Translations under genes and position numbers: made by a program
Shown: positions 10,174-19,682 of the stretch, in pieces
How the letters are laid out: each line of letters opens with the position of its first letter
How positions within the stretch are numbered: position 1 is the stretch's first letter
The notes under the pieces: model-generated
Databases searched by the model: none
What the model was told of the DNA's origin: nothing
What the model saw: the letters and a program-made list of their open reading frames with translations, nothing else
Source: Moritella dasanensis ArB 0140
GTDB lineage: Bacteria > Pseudomonadota > Gammaproteobacteria > Enterobacterales > Moritellaceae
Assembly: GCF_000276805.1 (NCBI RefSeq)
Contig: NZ_AKXQ01000011.1
Location: 115,331-179,330, forward strand
Direction of reading: 5' to 3'
Length of the DNA: 64,000 nucleotides

Positions 10174-10791
10174 TTAGTCCCATTCTTCCGAAGTGTAGCT
10201 AAAGGTTGGTAATGACCATTTCCAATAAATAGCACATAGACGCAGGGTTACACCGACACTGAAGGCCACGATAAGGGTGATATTGTGGTTAACACCAAAG
10301 TGCTCTAAGCTCAAATAAAGCACGGCAACCAATAACGAGATCCCCGCATATATTTCTTTGCTGAATACCACAGGTGTTCGGTTACAGAGTAAGTCACGCA
10401 ATACCCCGCCACAAATACCCGTAATCATACCCGCCATAATTATCACTGTTGGGTGGTAGCCGAGTTTCATCGCCACATTACAACCAATAATGGTAAATGC
10501 AATTAGACCAAGCGCATCAAGCACCAAGAATAAACGGCGTAAATGATTCATGTGTTTAGCAATTAGGATGGTAAACAAACCTGCACATATGGTGATATAA
10601 ACATAGTGAGGATGTTGAGTCCAAGAGATAGGGAAATTCCCCAGCAATAGGTCGCGCACTGTACCGCCACCAAGCGCGGTAACAAAGGCGATAACGACCA
10701 CGCCGAAGACATCCATATTACGACGACCCGCCATTAACGCACCCGACATAGCTTCGGCGGTGATGGCAATTAAATAGATATAAGTGAGCAT
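10174..10791 (-). CDS. TRIC-type cation channel family membrane protein (UPF0126, YadS/YicG-like)
   Basis: This 205-residue integral membrane protein is built from two homologous three-helix halves. Each half carries a Gly-rich motif followed by RDLL: GGGTVRDLLLGNFP in the first and GGVLRDLLCNRTP in the second. This is the hallmark of UPF0126, the prokaryotic relatives of trimeric intracellular cation channels. The physiological substrate in bacteria is not firmly known. The gene ends 6 bases from the end of yacL in convergent orientation, with no separate terminator. The RBS AAGG precedes the ATG. Confidence 0.85.
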   Translation of the reverse strand: MLTYIYLIAITAEAMSGALMAGRRNMDVFGVVVIAFVTALGGGTVRDLLLGNFPISWTQHPHYVYITICAGLFTILIAKHMNHLRRLFLVLDALGLIAFTIIGCNVAMKLGYHPTVIIMAGMITGICGGVLRDLLCNRTPVVFSKEIYAGISLLVAVLYLSLEHFGVNHNITLIVAFSVGVTLRLCAIYWKWSLPTFSYTSEEWD

Positions 10792-11023
10792 TTTTGCAAA
10801 CCTTTAGATTAGAATAAATAAGTGTTCAATCCATTAACAATAGGTCGCGCTCCTTGCAAGTTGGCGATCCTATATATAAACATCATTATGGTCAACCGAA
10901 TAACAAGCGATTGGCAGTAGAAACTGAATCAGCGGTCAGCATTTTGTTGGTTTCAATGTGTAAAGCAAGGTAATGGACTATTTTAATCAGCGACAAGACT
11001 TACAAAGGTGATGTAAATAGGGT

Positions 11024-11039
11024 AGACTTCTGGATGGCT
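11024..11039 (+). promoter_or_regulatory. Possible MetJ operator upstream of metA
   Basis: Two adjacent 8-base units resemble the MetJ consensus AGACGTCT: AGACTTCT (7 of 8) and GGATGGCT (5 of 8). They lie 25 bases before the metA start. Methionine repression of metA by MetJ is normal in enterics and vibrios, so the position makes sense, but two boxes, one of them weak, is thin evidence. Confidence 0.35.
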
Positions 11040-11064
11040 AATGTATTACTTAAGGATGGGAATA

Positions 11065-11976
11065 ATGCCAATTAGAATTAAAGACGGGCTACCGGCTGCT
11101 GAAATATTAGGTAATGAAAATATTTTTGTGATGCTAGAGTCTCGTGCAACCAAGCAAGAAATTAGACCGCTGCAGGTTGTTGTTCTTAACCTTATGCCGA
11201 AAAAAATTGAGACTGAAAACCAAATTTTACGATTATTATCGAATACGCCACTGCAAGTAAATGTAGAGCTATTACGTATTGATTATCGAGCCTCTAAAAA
11301 TACCCCACAAGAACACATTGATGAGTTTTATCACGACTTCGAACGTATACGTCATAACAATTACGATGGTTTGATTATTACCGGTGCACCGTTAGGGCTC
11401 GTCGGCCATGAAGATGTAGCGTATTGGCCACAAATCGAAGAGATTATTCACTGGTCTAAAACCCATGTGGTTTCAACGCTATTCCTTTGCTGGGCAGCGC
11501 AAGCGGCATTAAAAGTCTTGCATGGCGTGGATAAAAAAGTCCACGAGACTAAATTTTCCGGGGTATACCCGCAGCAAACATTTCACCGCCATAATCCGTT
11601 AGTACGTGGTTTTGATGATGAATTCTCAGTGCCGATGTCGCGCTATGCGAATTTCTCTGTAGAGATGTTTGCCGATACTGACATCAATGTCTTAGCCGCG
11701 AATGATGAAACTGGGGTGTATTTAGCCGCCTCAAAAGACTGTCGTCAGGTGTTTGTCACCGGTCATCCGGAATACAGTGCTGACACGCTACATCAAGAAT
11801 ATATGCGTGATATTGCCGATGGCGTCGAGGCCGAAGTACCGGCTAATTATTATAAAGGTGATGATGCTGAAAATGCCCCTCGTGTTACTTGGCGTAGTCA
11901 TGGTAATCTGCTCTATAGCAACTGGTTAAACTATTATGTTTATCAACAAACGCCATACGACTTAAACGATCTATAA
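11065..11976 (+). CDS. metA: Homoserine O-succinyltransferase (methionine biosynthesis)
   Basis: This enzyme acylates homoserine in the first committed step of methionine synthesis. I chose ATG 11065 over the in-frame ATG at 11041 because the protein then begins MPIRIKDG like E. coli MetA and has AAGGATGGG just upstream. With this start the nucleophile in [10 protein letters not shown] is C142, exactly the E. coli number. Other signatures are [13 protein letters not shown], the oxyanion-region GAPLGL, and [10 protein letters not shown] with its catalytic His/Glu. Succinyl versus acetyl preference cannot be decided with certainty from sequence. metH follows 123 bases later. Confidence 0.95.
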   Translation: MPIRIKDGLPAAEILGNENIFVMLESRATKQEIRPLQVVVLNLMPKKIETENQILRLLSNTPLQVNVELLRIDYRASKNTPQEHIDEFYHDFERIRHNNYDGLIITGAPLGLVGHEDVAYWPQIEEIIHWSKTHVVSTLFLCWAAQAALKVLHGVDKKVHETKFSGVYPQQTFHRHNPLVRGFDDEFSVPMSRYANFSVEMFADTDINVLAANDETGVYLAASKDCRQVFVTGHPEYSADTLHQEYMRDIADGVEAEVPANYYKGDDAENAPRVTWRSHGNLLYSNWLNYYVYQQTPYDLNDL

Positions 11977-12099
11977 ACTAATGCTTTATAAAGACAAGGG
12001 TCTATAAACGCCTTTAGTTGGTAGATATGAGTACGTAGAGATTAGTATCAAATAATAAGACTCAGGATTGGGTCTGTAGTAAATTAAACGAGGGATCTT

Positions 12100-15000
12100 G
12101 TGGCCACTATAAAAAATAAACAGCAACTGGAACAGCAATTAAAAAAACGTATCATGCTTATCGATGGCGGCATGGGAACGATGATCCAGGATTATAAATT
12201 AGAAGAAGCTGATTACCGTGGTGAACGCTTTGCTAACTGGCATAGTGACGTCAAAGGTAACAATGACTTACTGGTATTAAGTAAGCCGCAGTTGATTGCT
12301 GATATTCATAAAGAATACCTCGACGCCGGCGCTGATATTCTGGAAACGAATACTTTCAATGCGACGACGATCGCGATGGCTGATTATGATATGGAATCAT
12401 TATCGGCAGAGATCAACCGCGAAGCTGCGCGTATTGCCCGCCAAGCCGCAGATGCAAAAACCGCTGAAAATCCAGACCGTCCACGCTTTGTTGCCGGGGT
12501 ACTTGGACCAACAAACCGTACTTGCTCTATTTCTCCAGATGTAAACGATCCCGCTTTCCGTAATACTTCATTTGATCTGATGGTTGAAGCTTATATCGAA
12601 TCAACCAAAGCCTTAATCGAAGGCGGCTCAGATTTTATTCTGATCGAAACGATCTTCGATACGCTGAATGCTAAAGCCGCGGTATTTGCGGTTAAGACGG
12701 TATACGAAGAACTTGGTTACGAATTACCTATCATGATCTCAGGTACGATCACCGATGCATCGGGACGTACACTAACGGGTCAAACGACAGAAGCATTCTA
12801 CAATTCATTACGCCATGCAGAACCGATCACCTTTGGTCTTAACTGTGCATTAGGACCTGATGAATTACGCCAATATGTCGGCGAGCTATCACGCATTTCT
12901 GAAAGCTATGTGACAGCGCATCCCAATGCCGGTTTACCAAATGCGTTTGGCGAGTATGATCTTAGCCCTGAAGACATGGCTGAGCATATTAAGGAATGGG
13001 CTGAAGCTGGTTTCTTAAATATGGTGGGTGGTTGTTGTGGTACGACGCCAGAACACATCAAAGCCATGGCCGATGCCGTTGAAGGTATTGCACCACGTCA
13101 ATTACCTGAAATCGAAATTGCGTGTCGTTTAAGTGGTTTAGAGCCATTAACGATTTCTAAAGAAAGTCTGTTTGTTAACGTCGGTGAACGTACTAACGTT
13201 ACTGGTTCGGCACGTTTTAAACGTCTTATCAAAGAAGAAAATTACGATGAGGCACTGCATGTTGCGCAGCAGCAAGTAGAGTCAGGCGCACAAATCATCG
13301 ATATCAACATGGATGAAGGCATGTTGGATTCGTTGCATTGTATGCAGCGTTTCTTAAACCTGGTTGCCTCTGAACCGGAAATTTCGAAAGTGCCGATCAT
13401 GATCGACTCCTCGAAATGGGAGATCCTTGAAGCGGGTCTGAAATGCGTCCAAGGTAAAGCGATCGTTAACTCTATTTCGTTGAAAGAGGGTGAAGAAAAC
13501 TTCCGTCGCCAAGCGACATTGATTCGTCGTTACGGCGCTGCCATGATCGTCATGGCCTTTGATGAAAAAGGTCAGGCGGATACCCAGGAACGTAAATTCC
13601 AAATTTGTAAGCGTTCTTACGATATCTTGGTACACGAATTAAATTATCCGCCAGAAGACATTATCTTCGATCCAAATATCTTTGCTGTCGCAACCGGTAT
13701 CGACGAACATAACAATTATGCTGTTGATTTCATTGAAGCAGTGAAAGACATTAAGCGTGAGTTACCGCATGCGATGATCTCGGGTGGTGTTTCTAACGTC
13801 TCTTTCTCGTTCCGTGGTAATAATCCGTTACGTGAAGCTATTCATGCCGTGTTCTTGTACTACTGTATCCGTGAAGGTATGGATATGGGTATTGTGAATG
13901 CAGGGCAGTTAGCCATTTATGATGATCTGCCGAAAGAACTGCTGGATGCCGTTGAAGATGTGGTCCTTAATCGGACACCTGAAGGTACGGAAGCCTTATT
14001 AGCGCTGGCGGAAAAATACCGCGATTCTGGTGTTGAAGTGGAAGCTGAAACACAAGAGTGGCGCAGTTTTGATGTCAATAAGCGTTTAGAGCATGCATTG
14101 ATTAAAGGTATTACCGAGTTTATTGAAGAAGATACTGAAGAAGCGCGTCAACAAGCAACACTGCCATTAGAAGTGATTGAAGGTCCGTTAATGGACGGCA
14201 TGAACACCGTGGGTGATTTGTTTGGTGCGGGTAAAATGTTTTTACCCCAGGTGGTTAAATCTGCCCGCGTAATGAAACGAGCGGTATCTTATTTAAACCC
14301 CTATATTGAAGCGTCAAAACAAAAAGGGTCGACTAACGGAAGAGTATTATTAGCCACCGTAAAAGGCGATGTGCACGATATTGGTAAAAATATCGTTGGT
14401 GTGGTTTTACAGTGTAATAACTACGAAATCGTTGATATGGGCGTGATGGTATCTTGCGATGATATTCTCAAAACAGCGGTTGCAGAAAACTGCGACATTA
14501 TTGGTTTATCCGGACTGATCACGCCATCGTTAGATGAAATGGTCCATGTTGCGAAAGAATGTAAACGTAAAGGTTTAAAACTGCCGATTCTGATTGGTGG
14601 TGCGACAACATCGAAAGCGCATACGGCGGTTAAGATTGAGCAAAATTATGACGAACCCGTTATTTATGTTGCGAATGCATCACGTGCGGTAGGTGTGGTC
14701 GCGGCATTATTGTCAGAAACTAAAAAGCCTGAATTGGTTGCGCGTATGGCCAAAGAATACGACACGGCCCGTGAGCAGCATGCTCGTAAGCGTCCGCGTA
14801 GTGCGCCGGTTACGTTAGAAAAAGCGCGTGCCAACAAAGCGCCGATTGATTGGGTTAACTACACACCGCCAGTACCGAAAACACTGGGTGTGCAAAAATA
14901 CATTAATTACTCAATTGCAGAACTACGAAAATATATCGATTGGACACCATTCTTCATGACATGGACGCTGGCGGGTAAATACCCTCGTATCCTTACCGAT

Positions 15001-15789
15001 GAAGTCGTGGGTGAGCAAGCACAGAGTTTGTTCAATGATGCCAACGAGATGCTTGACCGTTTACAAGAGTCGAATGAAGTGGGTGTTAATGGTGTGATTG
15101 GTTTATTCCCTGCGAATACAGTGAATAGCGATACTATTGAAGTTTATACTGATGAAACCCGTACTCAGGTATTCAAGCGTCTTGAACATTTACGTCAGCA
15201 AACTAAGAAGAAACCTGGGCAGTATAATAATTGCTTAGCGGACTTCGTGGCGCCGAAAGAGTCGGGTAAATTTGACTATGTTGGTGCATTTGCGGTAACT
15301 GGTGGCATCGGTGAAGACGACATGGCGAATTACTTCAAAGGTATTGAAGATGATTACAACGCTATCTTGGTGCAATCTGTATGTGACCGTTTAGCGGAAG
15401 CAATGGCTGAACGTCTGCATGAATTAGTGCGTAAAGAAGAGTGGGGTTTCACGCCGACCGAAGATTGGAGTAACGACGATCTGGTCCGCGAAAAATACCA
15501 AGGTATTCGTCCGGCGCCGGGTTATGCCGCCTGTCCGGAACATACCGAGAAAGGTACGATTTGGGAATTGCTTGATCCTGACAGTATTGGTATGAAGTTA
15601 ACGTCTTCTTATGCGATGTGGCCAGGTGCCGCAGTATCAGGTTGGATATTCTCGCATCCAGAATCACGTTACTTTGCAGTTGCATCGATCCAAGAAGACC
15701 AAGTGCAAGACTATGCTGAACGTAAAAATATGACGCTTGAAGAAACCGAACGTTGGTTAGGGCCTAACTTAGGTTATGCACCTGATTAA
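12100..15789 (+). CDS. metH: Cobalamin-dependent methionine synthase
   Basis: MetH transfers a methyl group from methyltetrahydrofolate to homocysteine through methylcobalamin. The start is GTG at 12100 with GAGGGATC upstream. All four modules are present in the 1229 residues: the homocysteine domain with zinc cysteines C249, C312 and C313 (GGCCGT); the pterin-binding domain ([13 protein letters not shown]); the cobalamin cap and binding domain with the [11 protein letters not shown] motif, where H759 is the lower cobalt ligand; and the C-terminal SAM-dependent reactivation domain ([12 protein letters not shown]). The organism therefore needs to make or import B12. A clear bidirectional terminator follows. 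Confidence 0.97.
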   Translation: MATIKNKQQLEQQLKKRIMLIDGGMGTMIQDYKLEEADYRGERFANWHSDVKGNNDLLVLSKPQLIADIHKEYLDAGADILETNTFNATTIAMADYDMESLSAEINREAARIARQAADAKTAENPDRPRFVAGVLGPTNRTCSISPDVNDPAFRNTSFDLMVEAYIESTKALIEGGSDFILIETIFDTLNAKAAVFAVKTVYEELGYELPIMISGTITDASGRTLTGQTTEAFYNSLRHAEPITFGLNCALGPDELRQYVGELSRISESYVTAHPNAGLPNAFGEYDLSPEDMAEHIKEWAEAGFLNMVGGCCGTTPEHIKAMADAVEGIAPRQLPEIEIACRLSGLEPLTISKESLFVNVGERTNVTGSARFKRLIKEENYDEALHVAQQQVESGAQIIDINMDEGMLDSLHCMQRFLNLVASEPEISKVPIMIDSSKWEILEAGLKCVQGKAIVNSISLKEGEENFRRQATLIRRYGAAMIVMAFDEKGQADTQERKFQICKRSYDILVHELNYPPEDIIFDPNIFAVATGIDEHNNYAVDFIEAVKDIKRELPHAMISGGVSNVSFSFRGNNPLREAIHAVFLYYCIREGMDMGIVNAGQLAIYDDLPKELLDAVEDVVLNRTPEGTEALLALAEKYRDSGVEVEAETQEWRSFDVNKRLEHALIKGITEFIEEDTEEARQQATLPLEVIEGPLMDGMNTVGDLFGAGKMFLPQVVKSARVMKRAVSYLNPYIEASKQKGSTNGRVLLATVKGDVHDIGKNIVGVVLQCNNYEIVDMGVMVSCDDILKTAVAENCDIIGLSGLITPSLDEMVHVAKECKRKGLKLPILIGGATTSKAHTAVKIEQNYDEPVIYVANASRAVGVVAALLSETKKPELVARMAKEYDTAREQHARKRPRSAPVTLEKARANKAPIDWVNYTPPVPKTLGVQKYINYSIAELRKYIDWTPFFMTWTLAGKYPRILTDEVVGEQAQSLFNDANEMLDRLQESNEVGVNGVIGLFPANTVNSDTIEVYTDETRTQVFKRLEHLRQQTKKKPGQYNNCLADFVAPKESGKFDYVGAFAVTGGIGEDDMANYFKGIEDDYNAILVQSVCDRLAEAMAERLHELVRKEEWGFTPTEDWSNDDLVREKYQGIRPAPGYAACPEHTEKGTIWELLDPDSIGMKLTSSYAMWPGAAVSGWIFSHPESRYFAVASIQEDQVQDYAERKNMTLEETERWLGPNLGYAPD

Positions 15790-15820
15790 TATTTTCTAAC
15801 TCCGTATTTATTAAAGACGC

Positions 15821-15890
15821 TCTGCTCGCCGTGAACCCATCCATGGGGGCTTGGGGCTAGCATCCCTGCTAGCAACAGCAGGCTTACTTT
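15821..15890. repeat. Palindromic REP-like element in the metH 3' region
   Basis: Three overlapping short palindromes crowd into 70 bases: CCCAT/ATGGG (15836-15840/15843-15847), GCTAGCA/TGCTAGC (15856-15862/15867-15873) and the alternative CCTGCT/AGCAGG (15865-15870/15877-15882). It is more GC-rich than its surroundings. This resembles dispersed intergenic REP-type repeats, but only one copy is visible here, so the repeat status is a guess. Confidence 0.35.
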
Positions 15891-15930
15891 AATGAATACT
15901 CGGTCATATGTGGTGTGACTGAAAAATAAA

Positions 15931-15967
15931 AAATGCCCGTGTAGCAAATTGTTACACGGGCATTTTT
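15931..15967. terminator. Bidirectional terminator between metH and the EamA gene
   Basis: A 13-bp perfect stem, AAATGCCCGTGTA (15931-15943) with TACACGGGCATTT (15953-15965), has As on one side and Ts on the other, so it can serve both convergent genes. Confidence 0.93.
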
Positions 15968-16008
15968 ATATCTGGGATGTCAGCAGAGAAGTCTGCAAAT
16001 CAATCTGA

Positions 16009-16917
16009 TTAACTGGTTGGTAATAACTGTTTTTTAGTACGGGTAAATAATGCTTTTTTACGCTGAGTTAGTACATTACCGAGTATCACTAATACCAATC
16101 CAAGTGTTGAATAGATCGTCCAATGATAATCCTCAAATACTGCAGAGACACTCAAGGCGACAATCGGGGTGATCACTAAAATGTAGGCTGCATTACTGGC
16201 GCCAAGTCGATCAACTAAAATTAAATAACAGGTAAAACCAAGTACCGACGCTGGAATAGCCAGATACAACAAGCTACCGATGTATTGCGTCGTTAGCGTG
16301 AACTCAAACGAAATGCCACGTACTAGAATAATAACTAACAGCGCCACACAACCATATACCATGGCATAGCTGGTGGCAGTAAAGGGCTGCACATTATTTT
16401 TAGTATTACGTATGCTGAGCATATTACCTATCGAGAAACACCAAGTGCCCATTAGCGCGAACATCAAACCGTACAACGTATCTTGCGACCAATTTGTTTG
16501 TAATAAATCTCCAGCAAACAACAAGCTAATGCCAGCAAGCCCTAGCATAGCGCCTAACCAAAAGTTGGCGTTGGTTTCGGTCTGGTAAAATAGCTTGCTG
16601 TGAAAGGCATTAAATACCGGTGCCGTGGCCATGAATACCGCCACTAAACCGCTGGGGATATACAAAGTCGCGCTGTAAAAGGCGAGGAAATTACAACAGA
16701 ATAAACACACACCTTGCAGTGCTAAGAAAGCATGGTCTCGGCGTTTTACCGTTTGTAGTTTACCCCACAGTTTACCGACAATAAACATGACCATGGCAGC
16801 AATGGCAAAGCGGTAAAAGATCGATACTTCCATGGGTACATCACCGTGTTGCCACTTGATTGATATCCACGAAAAACCCCAAATAAATATCATTGAAACG
16901 TAGAGTATTGCTGACAT
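16009..16917 (-). CDS. EamA/DMT-superfamily transporter
   Basis: This 302-residue inner-membrane protein has about ten hydrophobic helices arranged as two EamA repeats, with a lysine/arginine-rich C-terminal tail. The start (MSAILYVSMIFIWGFSWISIK) and the GLVAVFMATAPVFNAF segment are typical of drug/metabolite exporters. The substrate cannot be told from sequence. An AraC-type regulator is encoded divergently 164 bases away, and such pairs are often regulator and target. The RBS AGGATC is upstream of the ATG. Confidence 0.85.
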   Translation of the reverse strand: MSAILYVSMIFIWGFSWISIKWQHGDVPMEVSIFYRFAIAAMVMFIVGKLWGKLQTVKRRDHAFLALQGVCLFCCNFLAFYSATLYIPSGLVAVFMATAPVFNAFHSKLFYQTETNANFWLGAMLGLAGISLLFAGDLLQTNWSQDTLYGLMFALMGTWCFSIGNMLSIRNTKNNVQPFTATSYAMVYGCVALLVIILVRGISFEFTLTTQYIGSLLYLAIPASVLGFTCYLILVDRLGASNAAYILVITPIVALSVSAVFEDYHWTIYSTLGLVLVILGNVLTQRKKALFTRTKKQLLPTS

Positions 16918-17081
16918 AGCGGATCCTAAATAAAGACAGTAATCAATTAAGCTACATTATGGGGTAGTTGTGAGATTGGAGATATCACGATGTCGGTAAA
17001 ACTAACACAATATTGCGCTTTAATGATTAGCCTGATCACGGTATCAGTTGAGCAATCTGCCATTAATGGTAGTATTTTGTT

Positions 17082-17999
17082 ATGCCATTAATAAAACCAC
17101 TCATGGATATCGGGCTCGATATAACTTCGTCTTTAATAGAACCGAGTGAAATCAGCTTTGAACAATCAACCAGTAAGATCTGTTTACGACAAGCGTCATT
17201 AACGGATTCGTTGTCGTGGGCGCATTATCAGAATGAACATGACCGTTTATTTTATGTGAATGACAAACAGCATACCTTGAGTTTATATATGTCCGGTGGT
17301 TATGAAACTCACCGCACAGACGTCAACTCGGGATTTGGCGCGCCAGGTAAATTTTGTTTAATGCCAAAAGGTTCTGAGAGTCATTGGCAACTTGGGCAAA
17401 CACAACAATTCATGCATTTATATTTTAACGATGATTATCTTAAACAGTTAGCGTTGAAGGTATTTGATATAGACCCGCGCATGTTACAACTGCCGGAACT
17501 GACCTTCACCAACGATGCTGCCACTGAAGCGTTATTTCGACATTGTATGGCAACCAGCGATTGGCACAGTGGTCATGAGCATCTAGCTATGGAACAAGTA
17601 ACCAATACCATCTTAGTCTCTATGCTGCAGAATATGGGCATCACTAAACTGATGTCCCCAGTTAAAGGTGGCTTAGCACCCAAGATCGCTGCGTTGGTAT
17701 GTGATTACATGCAGGCTAATTTCCATCGTCAGGTTTACCTTGTTGAATTAGCTGAACTAGCTCAATTGAGTGAGTATCATTTTTGTCGGATGTTCAAACA
17801 GAGCATGGCGCAAACACCGCAAGCGTATTTATTGGCGATTAGAATTGAGCAGGTTAAATTACGAGTCAGTAAAGGGCAAGCGAGTATGGCGGAAATTGCA
17901 TTAGAATGTGGCTTTGCTAATCAAAGCCACATGGGACGTTATTTTAAAAAGCTGGTGGGTATTTCCCCACGCCAATATCGCTACTTAAGCGCTAGTTAG
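17082..17999 (+). CDS. AraC-family transcriptional regulator
   Basis: The 305-residue protein has an N-terminal cupin-like sensing region (about 50-150) and a C-terminal double helix-turn-helix (about 205-302). The latter holds SEYHFCRMFKQSMAQTPQAYL and the family signature ALECGFANQSHMGRYFKKLVGISPRQYR, quoted here only as landmarks. It is divergent from the EamA transporter and probably regulates it; the ligand is unknown. The 3' end is odd: the last codons and stop are part of an 11-bp tandem repeat. A LysE-type exporter gene converges from the other side. Confidence 0.85.
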   Translation: MPLIKPLMDIGLDITSSLIEPSEISFEQSTSKICLRQASLTDSLSWAHYQNEHDRLFYVNDKQHTLSLYMSGGYETHRTDVNSGFGAPGKFCLMPKGSESHWQLGQTQQFMHLYFNDDYLKQLALKVFDIDPRMLQLPELTFTNDAATEALFRHCMATSDWHSGHEHLAMEQVTNTILVSMLQNMGITKLMSPVKGGLAPKIAALVCDYMQANFHRQVYLVELAELAQLSEYHFCRMFKQSMAQTPQAYLLAIRIEQVKLRVSKGQASMAEIALECGFANQSHMGRYFKKLVGISPRQYRYLSAS

Positions 18000-18021
18000 G
18001 CGCTAGTTAGGCGATAGTTAG
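17989..18021 (+). repeat. 11-bp tandem repeat across the araC-type gene stop codon
   Basis: GCGCTAGTTAG occurs twice (17989-17999, 18000-18010), followed by GCGATAGTTAG (18011-18021) and more degenerate copies to about 18043. The stop TAG of the regulator is the last three bases of unit one. Confidence 0.85.
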
Positions 18022-18067
18022 ACAAAATAGTTAAGCGCGAGTTGATATTTCCTCACACGAGTTAATG

Positions 18068-18691
18068 CTATTTGATTAATGCGGCCGATGCGCCTGCTGC
18101 GACAAATATCCCACCAACTGTTTTATCAAAACGGATCTTGTTACGGGCACTGGTTAATACTGGTTTTATCGCATGCGAAGTGCTGCCGTAAAGTAACTTA
18201 CAAATCAAATCGACCACGATCCAAGTACTCACTATGACCACTAATTGCTGGAATAAATCTGCTTGTGGATTCAAAAATTGTGGCAAAAACGCGATGAAAA
18301 ACAAAATGTCTTTTGGATTCGATGCACCTAATAAAAATGCTTTGCTAAACATGGCTTTGCTATTTGGCTTTTGCGCTTCTTCGGTGATGGTAATGCTACC
18401 GCCACGACTGGCATTACGCCATGTGCTGATCCCTAAATACACCAGGTAAAGTGCGCCGAGGGTTTTGATCACCGAAAATAAACTTTCTGATGCGATAATC
18501 AGTGCGCCTAATCCAGTTGCAGAGGCAATTAAATATAATGATGACGCTAAGACACCACCGGCAAAAGCGGGGGCTGTTTGTTTGATACCATAAGAGATCG
18601 AGTTCGTTATCATGTAGATTGATAATGGACCGGGAATTAAAATTACCACAAAAATAGTCGAAACAAAAAGTAACCAAGTATCTAACGTCAT
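18068..18691 (-). CDS. LysE/RhtB-family amino-acid exporter
   Basis: The 207-residue inner-membrane protein has about six helices. I chose ATG at 18691 rather than an upstream in-frame ATG because TTGGAGAA precedes it and the product then begins MTLDTWLLFVSTIFVVILIP, the standard LysE family start. The proline/glycine motif PGP near residue 20 and GASNPKDILFF near 110 fit the RhtB/LysE family. The substrate is probably an amino acid or derivative, not determinable here. It converges on the AraC gene across a tandem repeat. Confidence 0.85.
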   Translation of the reverse strand: MTLDTWLLFVSTIFVVILIPGPLSIYMITNSISYGIKQTAPAFAGGVLASSLYLIASATGLGALIIASESLFSVIKTLGALYLVYLGISTWRNASRGGSITITEEAQKPNSKAMFSKAFLLGASNPKDILFFIAFLPQFLNPQADLFQQLVVIVSTWIVVDLICKLLYGSTSHAIKPVLTSARNKIRFDKTVGGIFVAAGASAALIK

Positions 18692-18858
18692 TGTTATTAT
18701 TCTCCAAAGTAGGGTTACAGCCGCACTCATTATAGGCTAAACACTAACACCATAGATGTTTGAAATTGTTTGGTATTAAATTGCGAGCTGAGGAAGGTAT
18801 TCGAGGTGTTATTCGCTATAAAGTATACAGCTAACAAGGTTTATCATATAGGCATAAT

Positions 18859-18889
18859 AACGAATGCTCAACTGATTTAAGCATTCGTT
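18859..18889. repeat. Inverted repeat downstream of rsmD
   Basis: AACGAATGCT (18859-18868) and AGCATTCGTT (18880-18889) are perfect inverted copies with an 11-base loop. It may be the rsmD terminator, but no T-run follows on the minus strand. Confidence 0.4.
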
Positions 18890-18967
18890 TAGTTTAGGCG
18901 TGAGTTTTTAATTTACGCGTGATCTTTTCGTTTAGGCATATGCGTTCACGCATAAAGTAGGCAGAGC

Positions 18968-19582
18968 TTATTCAGCCGTCGTGTCTGTAGTAGCTTGGCG
19001 TTGGTACAACTCAAAACAAACTTGTCCGGCTTGTTTGTCTTTTAAAATACGCCAATTAGCGGGTAACTTAACTTGATTAAGTTCTTTTTCACGTTCGATA
19101 TAAATTACCGCATCAGCACTTAACCAGTTGTATTGTTCCAGCTTGGCACAGCAATCTTCCAGTAAATCTTGACGGAAAGGAGGATCGATAAAGACCATAT
19201 CATAAGTTTGTGCTGGCACTTTGGTTAATAGTTGTAGGGTATCACCGCGTACTAACTGGGCATTATCGGCTTTTAACAACTCAATGTTTTGTTGTAATTG
19301 TGCTGCTGCGCCGGCGTCTTTTTCAAACAATAGGCCAGAGTCTGCATAGCGTGATAATGCTTCAAAGATTAAGCCGCCACTACCAGCAAATAGATCCAAG
19401 CAATGACTGCCATGTACGTAAGGCGATAACCAATTGAAAACGGTTTCTTTTATTCGATCTGTTGTCGGGCGTAGACCAATCACATCCTTAACTGGGAGCT
19501 TTCGACCGCGCCATTGACCACTGATGATCCGAATATGTCCAGAAGGACGTTGATTTTGTTGTTTTGTGCTAGATTTTGCCAT
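18968..19582 (-). CDS. rsmD: 16S rRNA (guanine-966-N2)-methyltransferase
   Basis: RsmD methylates G966 of 16S rRNA using SAM. The ATG at 19582 gives a 204-residue product starting MAKSSTKQQNQ and matching E. coli RsmD soon after in IRIISGQWRGRKLPV; a longer in-frame start exists but adds unrelated residues. Motifs are LRPTTDRIKETVFNWL, the SAM-binding LDLFAGSGG and the catalytic DPPFR. It is divergent from ftsY, as in enterics. Confidence 0.94.
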   Translation of the reverse strand: MAKSSTKQQNQRPSGHIRIISGQWRGRKLPVKDVIGLRPTTDRIKETVFNWLSPYVHGSHCLDLFAGSGGLIFEALSRYADSGLLFEKDAGAAAQLQQNIELLKADNAQLVRGDTLQLLTKVPAQTYDMVFIDPPFRQDLLEDCCAKLEQYNWLSADAVIYIEREKELNQVKLPANWRILKDKQAGQVCFELYQRQATTDTTAE

Positions 19583-19682
19583 AGTAATTCTTTGTCTGGA
19601 CAGAAAGATGATAATATAATCACCATATTGATATTGGGTCATTGTAGCAGTTCAAGACTGGCGAAAGTAAGGTTTTCTAAAA

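Noticed and set aside
11041..11064. An N-terminal extension of MetA from ATG 11041
   Set aside because: Starting at 11065 gives the normal family N-terminus, a proper RBS and C142 at the expected place.
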